Shown: piece by piece, positions 18,101-20,035 of the stretch | Position numbering within the stretch: position 1 is the stretch's first letter | How the letters are laid out: each line of letters opens with the position of its first letter | DNA from: a virus | Virus record (IMG/VR): IMGVR_UViG_3300020472_000218 | Location: 1-20,035 of that record | Reading direction: 5' to 3' (one strand) | DNA: 20,035 nt | Position numbers and translations under genes: made by a program | Notes under the pieces: model-generated | Database searches by the model: none | The model's input: only the letters and a program-made list of their open reading frames with translations | Told to the model about the DNA's origin: nothing

Positions 18101-20035
18101 GAAGGTCATTGACAGGTGCAGACCCAATAGCTGGTATTTCCACTATACCTATTGTTTCAAAAACAACTGATACAATTACTCTTAATGTTGGTAGGGCACC
18201 ATATAACACTGGAACTGGTGGATCATTATTATTCAATGTTACTGCTCCTGGTAGTGGATATGTAAATCCAGCAATAGCGGTTTCTCCACCATCATATGAA
18301 AATTTAGAGATTGAAGGTGTTTCTAGATTGGGTGTTGGTGCAACAAAAAATCTTGGAAATGGTTCATTAATTACAGTTAATGTTGGGTCTGTATCCACAG
18401 TTGGAACAGCATCTACATTAGTTTCAGTAGAATCATTTAAGATTGCTAGATCAGGTTTTGGATTTGAAGTTGGAGATGTATTTAAGCCAGTTGGATTAGT
18501 AACTGATTATAGAATACCATCTTTAATAGAAGATCTTGAGTTTACTGTTGATGAAATATTTACAGATAGGTATTCATCTTGGAATTTTGGTGAATTTGAT
18601 TATATAGATTCTATAAAATCATTACAAAATGATTCAAGAACTAGATTCCCATTATATTACAATGGCAATTTATTAAGTTTTGAAACTGATAATAATAATA
18701 GTCAATCAGCACTAATTGATATAAATGCGTTATTAATGATTTTCTGTAATGGAGTATTACAAAATCCAGGAGATTCTTATGCATTTAATGGTGGTACATC
18801 TATAGATTTTGCAGTTCCTCCAAATGTAACTGATAATATTGCAATATTTTTCTATAGAGGCACAGTAGGTGTTGATAGTAGATTAGTAAATATTAGACAA
18901 AGTTTGAAAGTTGGTGATAAATTACAAATTAGGAAAGATAATACATTAACATCTAAACCTACACAGAATCCAAGAACAGGAGTTAATTTATTTACTTCTG
19001 ATATTATTGAGACTGACATATATTCTCAACAGGGAATTGATGAACAGGTTTATAAACCTATGAGTTGGACAAGACAAAAAGTTGATAAAGTAATTAATGG
19101 ACAGATTGTTTATAAAAATAGGGATTTATATGAACCATTAGTTTATCCTTCTGCTAGAATTATTGCAGATGTTTCTACTACTGATACTAATATATTTGTA
19201 GATAATGCTGATTTCTTTAAGGAAGATGTTACTGGTACTCCAAATATTGATGGTTTGATTATTCCATCAACAATATTTGCTCCAGCAGAACTTACTGCAA
19301 CTGTTTCTGCTGCAGGAACAGTAAATCCATTAACAATTGTTAGTGGTGGTAGTGGTTATGTGGGATCAACAACTTCTATTATTATTGGTATTCCTACTAC
19401 TGGAATAGGAGCTGGTGTTGGAGTAACTGCAACTGCAACTGCAACTATAACTAATGGTTCTATTAGTGCAGTAACTATTGTAAATCCAGGACTTGGATAT
19501 ACTAATAGATCTGGTCTTGCTCCACAAGTTATAGCACCAACACCACAATTTGTTAAAGAAGAAGTTACAACTATAACTTCAATTGAAGGTTTTTCTGGTA
19601 TTATTACTGGAATTACTACTACTAGACCAACTTCTACTAAATTAGCATTTGAATTCCATTTACGTAAAGAAACTGGAGACTTTAGCACTTTAAGTGTTGG
19701 TGATTCGGTTTATATTTACGATACTGCTATAGGATCTGGATCAACATCTCTTTGGAATAATAACAATAATAATCCTATTGGTATAGGAACTACTTTCATC
19801 GATAATGTTTATCGTATAGCACAACTTAGTTCTGCATCAAATCTAGGTATTATTACATGTTTTGTTCATACTGGACTTACTACAACAACTCTTGGAAATA
19901 AGGGTGATAGAGCACCAGGTATTATTACTGGTAGAGATTATAATCTTGGTGGAGTTGGTAAATTCTCTTGGGGTAAGTTATCATCTTTGACTAGAGATGA
20001 TACTCCAATTGCTATAGGAGTTACTGGATTTACTG
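6166..20035 (+). CDS. Giant tail/baseplate-associated virion protein with YHYH domain (partial, at least 4,623 aa)
   Basis: One frame is open from ATG 6166 to the window edge; I translated it line by line and found no stop. Its place behind gp6 and its features match the very large structural proteins of T4-type cyanophages, which may take the role of T4 gp7 or of outer baseplate proteins. In order: conserved N-terminal module (1-260) with DEIITYTG (105-112), CIRGF (121-125) and FKINDE; a beta-rich body with GG-x-GY turns (for example residues 1131-1135, 1177-1179, 1196) and several 'tGdeVvY...GL...Y.v' repeats; a YHYH domain (about 1299-1418); a second KIDDE...DRGF module (about 3174-3225); four F-x-C-...-DN-...-H-x-YPR motifs (3657-3957); and a conserved C-terminal module (about 4086-4362). 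FSWGKL (about residue 4597) resembles the last part of the family. Codons are AT-rich. The stop lies beyond the window. Confidence 0.9.
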   Translation, partial: MITTGLDTRVNVQQLIESQLPEYLRSENPNSIDFFKQYYASQEYQGGNIDIVDNLDQYLKLDNLTPEVVNTGTTLSAGIGTDDATIQVATTKGFPKSYGLFKINDEIITYTGVTTNSFTGCIRGFCGITSFHAEDNPKELVFSTSVAGAASTNTSVTNLSSLFLKEFYKKQKFTLTPGLEDTPFVSNVNAGTFIKESKSLYQSKGTEESFRILFNVLYGIDPKIIDLEQLVLKPSAAEFIRREILLTERISGDPNKLIGQTITLSTDSETRAAISEVQPVTTKGGKTYYKVSLFVGYNEQDLIKGTFRVAGATKVIGNIGVGASVVTVDSTVGFTTIGTFVSGINTVTYTDKSINQFLNCSGISSAITTSDSVRSDEVVFGYEDGDLTKKVELRITGVLSKFIPTNDIILRSEGEVLGIRNLGKEILNPSSDKNNKEIFANSWIYNTSSRFQISNNYSASTKLTPSLLSEVDTTNLREDDQVEILVRGEKTAKATATVSIIGANNKDITLTNLFPTSFAPIPNEFYDLRRSLRTASSVGKSVGIGTWALDNAKLDIEYGNDILVSDIQNVYIEEDQENDNFYVASNSLSSETIDVGIARTSIKYDLANNNAIRDLNVTTQKYTTIFFDTDVPFITGDEVVYNTTAANPIPGLVEGSSYFIKVLIDPVGNTNRIHLYSSRSFILAPDTNAAKPTKTEFGLVPPDAGYHSFTLKRYSKEKIGAQKLFKKFPIYPNIGSGEATKVLPGGVGLLVNGIEIDSYKSYDKIYYGPLTEVTVFKGGRNYDVVDPPTIRIAQPPTYSLVQAGVVTTGAGVSATVRPIVTGQIEVVHVDQQTFDVDNVKSITVKGGNGSGALLQPIVTQRFRELSFDARVKKNALVGGIDINKDNLIFDTTHNLEDGIKLVYDTNGNNPLGIGPYQGSNAQAVGINSTLQDGAIYWAKTVGISSVKLYPSASDYAAGINTVGFTTYNAAGTHKFRLYEGRNHLRSVKIVDSGSGYTNRKLDVYPVGISTVRDSVHFNNHGFKNGEFITYATTGSVISGLVTTNQYKVIEIDDNEFRLANAGAGGTNTSDFDRNKYVKFEAIGSGVHSFAYPPIELVVDAKYAKVAVALTESITVTPVVRGSIKEIYVYDGGTGYGSTVLNFEKNPIVTIVNGELAELKPIISNKKLYHVDIQNQGGGYTAPPDLVVEGDGFGAEIRAIIENGVIVDVKVLNSGTGYSADKTSIKVTSPGVEGSLISKVRQLSVNNYRFADKLDTRYHSATLSESKNETNQLKYSFVGYATDFGKTYFNDPNPIDGHSSIIGWAYDGNPIYGPYGFTDPLDSSSSIVILKPSYKRNNWSRNEDTGAIVGVVSDRPIGFNIGFFVEDYNYDASGDLDEKNGRYCRTPEYPNGTYAYFVGVTTSSTTGKLVPKFPYFIGDSYRSIPQSQNLLGEDQKTFNFNGKSLARNTFPYKVSDDFADNDFLVESNELVDQITVIDSITKGSVDSFQILQVGSGYKVGEVAGFDNTGTNGGGLSASIKRITGKDIFDINTTIEKYQDVVFKWNKPDEVVGYISTSHSLIQKDNITVSGLSTSINSLSLQNHNIGITTGKTYLYKALGISQGSTVGVVTDIYVANIPEQVSVGSTIEIGTEKLSVLNLFEDRNILRVKRGESVGIHTLSTEVRTVPSYFTIPVKTPYFESRINDKVYFNASQAIGVGTQVGIATTVGVGVGETTNWVSIPSQSIHIPNHPFKHNQKVSFNIPSGANQVAISTLPGLVSPWNFGVSGGSKDVYIINKSKDYIGFTTMLGICTSGVFFHTSGSNNPQYSFESSYTQVTGKVEKITTSVSISTSLTTSHGMLNGDVVGFTVKSNSTVGIGTSTAIKVKFNDNDKKLLVNPITFAAANVTSASNSINLELHNLKSGQKIFYDGGNSQIVGLSTRSYYVYKVDDDNIKLGESRKDVINDPPILINFTSTGGSGQELSLINPQIEVIRNNNLKFDLTDSSLQGYDFKLFYDNKFNNQYVSTGQTDVITALSNGIPGVSIDASFTLNYSEDNPEKLYYSLEKSGFISTSDTDVVNFAEINFIDSKYNGNYVISGVGDTTFKISLRSYPESLFYSGSDQVKYNTTSRNTTGGIGSMRIEFGGVGYKKLPEFTGITNTNGKDGNIVPESKEANRIGEVRIVDPGFEYSADPTLRPEALISPIITIKDASTITNIEVVDGGKDYISAPDLIIVDPETNTQVDNGFVSAVMDANALTKVNIIDPAQGLTSLEQRIVALNNSNGIQISKLEYNNVSGRATATLQTPTLGFTTPPFTAGDEIFVEGLDQFVPPGGTAGDGFNSTDHGYKFFKVNSNTDGSALASNPVKVAFQINEFTANPGLAQTSQLGYATVVKKLNYPVFKTTQDLSLFQIGESVAVFINGNWAKTDIVITESLPNSIKIGGKYRLSVDSRIKGETSGTIATINTLSENSGYFGIDYSLRKDEGWNNETGKLSVDHQVLSDNDYYQNMSYSIKSPLEYEDVISPVNRLLHTAGMKNFADVGIKSSTKAGISSESENATIISQDLISEHRVDTVNIFDFAKDVDTLNDKSRFLSIQNKKLTSYILCESNRVLEIDDISSQFSNSLNLSVQSNEVEIDNDYSQFLIQIKSPITDDTQLTELTVFRDVNDIFTLERGSNFNTSQQIIDITGKVQSNGISVLSFNPTDPLQDYDIKIYTSKFNTSVAGLNTSPIGFIDLVGVTTTVGIGTSTNIISVDKDKLDAYQAKVEITDLFNSDTTIVDLYLTHDDTSVYSAEVYTDSQNQLGGYSSNFIGTFHSNISNGVLSLDYENTTSNAVSVRSKIVGFGTTAVGVGTHRFKDSGQAAGTERSMKLESSFVNIGVSTGGIAFDNTTPGAYVGSSPTGISSTLVTSIKSNIRVSIGQTSAIHQLLTIWDGTDARVVHYPFVSIGTTTGIGTFQSNVTDALRLQFIPDAQWNGQSIEIQRYDEIIYSDTDSANTSPNLIIGGSGGVTESLTLMSFNGTGARKNKTEFDLNWNGVPIFEKTFNPSNSNSLNTTTGVFTINDHFFNTGEQLVYTPKSTWIGVAGTAIETSPGTVLPTTVYAIRETKDTFKLAISKANALVGTNVVFTSTGGGNKHELEMLKKMEKSVILISGLIQSPITYSPLTTTLKNNVGNVSAASTIINLAGISSIAPNDIFKIDDEFIKVNQVGVGTTSVGPISGIGTFNLITVDRGFVGTSTATHNNGATVREYKGSFNIVGSKIHFTDPPAGSNTSLRDLSNLEFVRSTFDGRAFLRQDYRSNVIFDDVSHEFTGIKSEFTATVSGVTTAPIPGITGATGIGTGSSLVLVNGIFQTPSTPNNDILEANYKFIGVGTGPAGISSVQFTGITSTDGTHITSTIDANLNQLPRGGMIVSLGSTGGIGIAPLKGANLRPIATNKTITGFVGFPTTGSSLAISTASYDNITGYLKVTTTTEHFFQSPNELVRLRDLHFTCGGYSGAGTTVIFPDAVNDKPFDIVAVDSATEFTADVGVSTIPHTFVGAGGSLSRTGIASAYYADLTWGSGYSGVPGIATISVYDQAYEHKFVSATTNALTVNAGGIGANSNITPTTVSYASTSGDLVIYKTGIGKTTPNGSLTFDRYTAATGTLYSGSVGILTVRLGSNPSPALAVGQLVCIDDLGLTFTCAKDNHATDHKYPRYSDPASMRWFPISNIVSNIQFEINVLDTIPSSNVSHHIWKVGASDTIKRSANTIAITNNSLSFTCARDNHKTEHSYPRATDPVSGLNTSILSAQENSITVNVRPGGGAGTGANIVGVTTFNTHRYNGGTATNAIFQNTWGNNPKNVTNATYAPDTGLLVLTSASHGYSNSDTVGIDTGKIVFTCARDNFTTDHGYPRAGYAHSFSSSASTLTNAIVSGGAWNGTGHTPTDASYNPTTGLLVLTKASHGLTLSDTVGIRTGSLVFKCSKDNYATDHTYPRVTDPINGLANIAIVEKTTDTITIQVGRSLTGADPIAGISTIPIVSKTTDTITLNVGRAPYNTGTGGSLLFNVTAPGSGYVNPAIAVSPPSYENLEIEGVSRLGVGATKNLGNGSLITVNVGSVSTVGTASTLVSVESFKIARSGFGFEVGDVFKPVGLVTDYRIPSLIEDLEFTVDEIFTDRYSSWNFGEFDYIDSIKSLQNDSRTRFPLYYNGNLLSFETDNNNSQSALIDINALLMIFCNGVLQNPGDSYAFNGGTSIDFAVPPNVTDNIAIFFYRGTVGVDSRLVNIRQSLKVGDKLQIRKDNTLTSKPTQNPRTGVNLFTSDIIETDIYSQQGIDEQVYKPMSWTRQKVDKVINGQIVYKNRDLYEPLVYPSARIIADVSTTDTNIFVDNADFFKEDVTGTPNIDGLIIPSTIFAPAELTATVSAAGTVNPLTIVSGGSGYVGSTTSIIIGIPTTGIGAGVGVTATATATITNGSISAVTIVNPGLGYTNRSGLAPQVIAPTPQFVKEEVTTITSIEGFSGIITGITTTRPTSTKLAFEFHLRKETGDFSTLSVGDSVYIYDTAIGSGSTSLWNNNNNNPIGIGTTFIDNVYRIAQLSSASNLGIITCFVHTGLTTTTLGNKGDRAPGIITGRDYNLGGVGKFSWGKLSSLTRDDTPIAIGVTGFT
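8020..8310 (+). repeat. Beta-type repeat 1 in the giant protein (ITGDEVVY...GL...Y)
   Basis: Residues about 619-715 hold the pattern PFITGDEVVYN, then PGLVEGSSYFIKV, then RIHLYSS, and end at AGYHSFTL. The same order of elements recurs at 8821-9120, 9190-9440, 11821-12060 and 15265-15520, so it is a domain-sized repeat of roughly 80-100 residues, probably an all-beta virion module. Confidence 0.6.
8821..9120 (+). repeat. Beta-type repeat 2 in the giant protein
   Basis: Residues about 886-985 read THNLEDGIKLVYD, then QDGAIYWAKTV, then SVKLYPSASDYAAG, and end with GTHKFRL. The GTH ending and the 'H-x-L-x-x-G' start match the other copies, though the middle is shorter or diverged. Confidence 0.55.
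9190..9440 (+). repeat. Beta-type repeat 3 in the giant protein
   Basis: Residues about 1009-1092 read NNHGFKNGEFITYATTG, then SGLVTTNQYKVIEID, then FRLANAG, and end with GSGVHSF. The match to repeat 1 in element order is clear by eye. Confidence 0.6.
10060..10420 (+). other. YHYH domain within the giant protein
   Basis: Residues about 1299-1418 carry GWAYDGNPIYGPYGF (1302-1316), then YCRTPEYPNGTYAYF (about 1382-1396) and FPYFIG (1412-1417). This is the marine-phage form of the YHYH domain. The eponymous H positions are replaced here (YAYF), as I recall also in cyanophage relatives. Only one copy is seen in the window. Its function is not established. Confidence 0.85.
11821..12060 (+). repeat. 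Beta-type repeat 4 in the giant protein
   Basis: Residues about 1886-1965 read INLELHNLKSGQKIFYDGG, then VGLSTRSYYVYKVDDDNIKL, then INFTSTGGSGQELSL. It aligns by element order with repeats 1, 3 and 5 and keeps the closing 'F-T-S-T-G-G' found again in repeat 5. Confidence 0.6.
15265..15520 (+). repeat. Beta-type repeat 5 in the giant protein
   Basis: Residues about 3034-3118 read GVFTINDHFFNTGEQLVYT, then TTVYAIRETKDTFKLAIS, then VVFTSTGGGNKHEL. The closing F-T-S-T-G-G matches repeat 4. Confidence 0.6.
17134..17199 (+). repeat. HYPR motif copy 1
   Basis: LTFTCAKDNHATDHKYPR followed by YSDP. It is the first of four copies of F-x-C-(A/S)-(K/R)-DN-x2-T-(D/E)-H-x-YPR in residues 3657-3957 of the giant protein. 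Confidence 0.85.
17368..17433 (+). repeat. HYPR motif copy 2
   Basis: LSFTCARDNHKTEHSYPR followed by ATDP. Exact same length as copy 1; it starts 234 bases (78 codons) later. Confidence 0.85.
17725..17778 (+). repeat. HYPR motif copy 3
   Basis: IVFTCARDNFTTDHGYPR, but without the TDP ending. It is preceded by TGLLVLTSASHGYSNSDTVG (17650-17709), an element shared with copy 4. Confidence 0.85.
17971..18036 (+). repeat. HYPR motif copy 4
   Basis: LVFKCSKDNYATDHTYPR followed by VTDP. It starts 246 bases (82 codons) after copy 3 and is preceded by TGLLVLTKASHGLTLSDTVG (17896-17955), closely matching the same element before copy 3. Copies 3 and 4 are thus a duplicated domain of about 82 residues. 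Confidence 0.85.
18061..18195 (+). repeat. Direct repeat with 90-bp period
   Basis: The segment starting at 18061 is repeated from 18151. In the first 30 bases 27 match, with 22 identical in a row, and similarity continues through GTTGG. In protein, IVEKTTDTITIQVGR is repeated as IVSKTTDTITLNVGR 30 residues later. The period is a whole number of codons, so the frame is kept; it looks like a relatively recent in-frame duplication. Confidence 0.85.

Noticed and set aside
18093-18398. Reverse-strand open frame of 101 codons
   Set aside because: It is antisense to the GG-x-GY and KTTDT repeats of the giant gene, with no start signal or promoter.
19356-19688. Reverse-strand open frame of 110 codons, with a second one at 19366-19548
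   Set aside because: These are antisense to the repetitive Thr/Ala/Ile-rich part of the giant protein. Two overlapping antisense frames there indicate compositional bias, not genes.
6166-20035. Possible assembly artefact or hidden frameshift in the very long frame
   Set aside because: Translation stays in one frame throughout and recognisable family features (N-terminal module, YHYH domain, C-terminal module) occur in the expected order. This does not exclude a collapse or expansion of repeats.

Overview
The window reads as part of a T4-type marine myovirus genome, most likely a cyanophage (Prochlorococcus/Synechococcus type; a SAR11 phage is the main alternative). The evidence is a gp25-gp6 baseplate-wedge pair, a very large virion-protein gene directly behind them with recognisable cyanophage tail/baseplate features (including a YHYH domain), several tiny proteins of the kind that accompany these genes in cyanophages, and a T4-style late promoter (TATAAATA) in front of gp25. 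The host is inferred; no host gene, photosynthesis gene or tRNA is visible. All genes are on the + strand.

Region 1 (1-2175) is accessory and relatively rich in G and C. It holds five small genes in four short transcription units. Each unit ends in a C-run/G-run rho-independent terminator. The first three terminators, and the truncated one at the left edge, are followed at once by an extended -10 promoter (TGC/TGG then TATTAT or TATATT) that serves the next gene. These repeated terminator-promoter blocks look like the mobile early-promoter/stem-loop cassettes described in T4-type phages. Cargo: two hypothetical proteins (45 and 66 aa), a histone-H1-like basic protein (117 aa), a 76-aa phage protein, and a 299-aa protein carrying the motif set of covalent nucleotidyltransferases (ligase/capping superfamily).

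Region 2 (2176-3785) is transitional and AT-richer. Two overlapping small ORFs are followed by a perfect sigma-70 consensus promoter (TTGACA-17 bp-TATAAT), a GT-A-type glycosyltransferase-like protein, two more small proteins, and a strong terminator with a GAAA tetraloop.

Region 3 (3786-20035) is the late structural operon. A TATAAATA promoter is followed by gp25, gp6 and a single uninterrupted frame from 6166 to the right edge (at least 4,623 codons, no stop seen), packed with one-base gaps. The giant protein has a conserved N-terminal module, several copies of a beta-type repeat with a 'tG-(D/E)-x-V-x-Y ... GL ... Y' signature, GG-x-GY turns, one YHYH domain, four copies of an unusual F-x-C-(A/S)-(K/R)-DN-x2-T-(D/E)-H-x-YPR motif, and a conserved C-terminal module. 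Its end lies outside the window, probably not far beyond.

Functionally, region 1 looks like early-expressed host-takeover or accessory genes on exchangeable cassettes, while region 3 makes the inner baseplate wedge and a giant tail/baseplate-associated protein. No stretch longer than 300 bases lacks a gene; the longest gap is 2121-2295.
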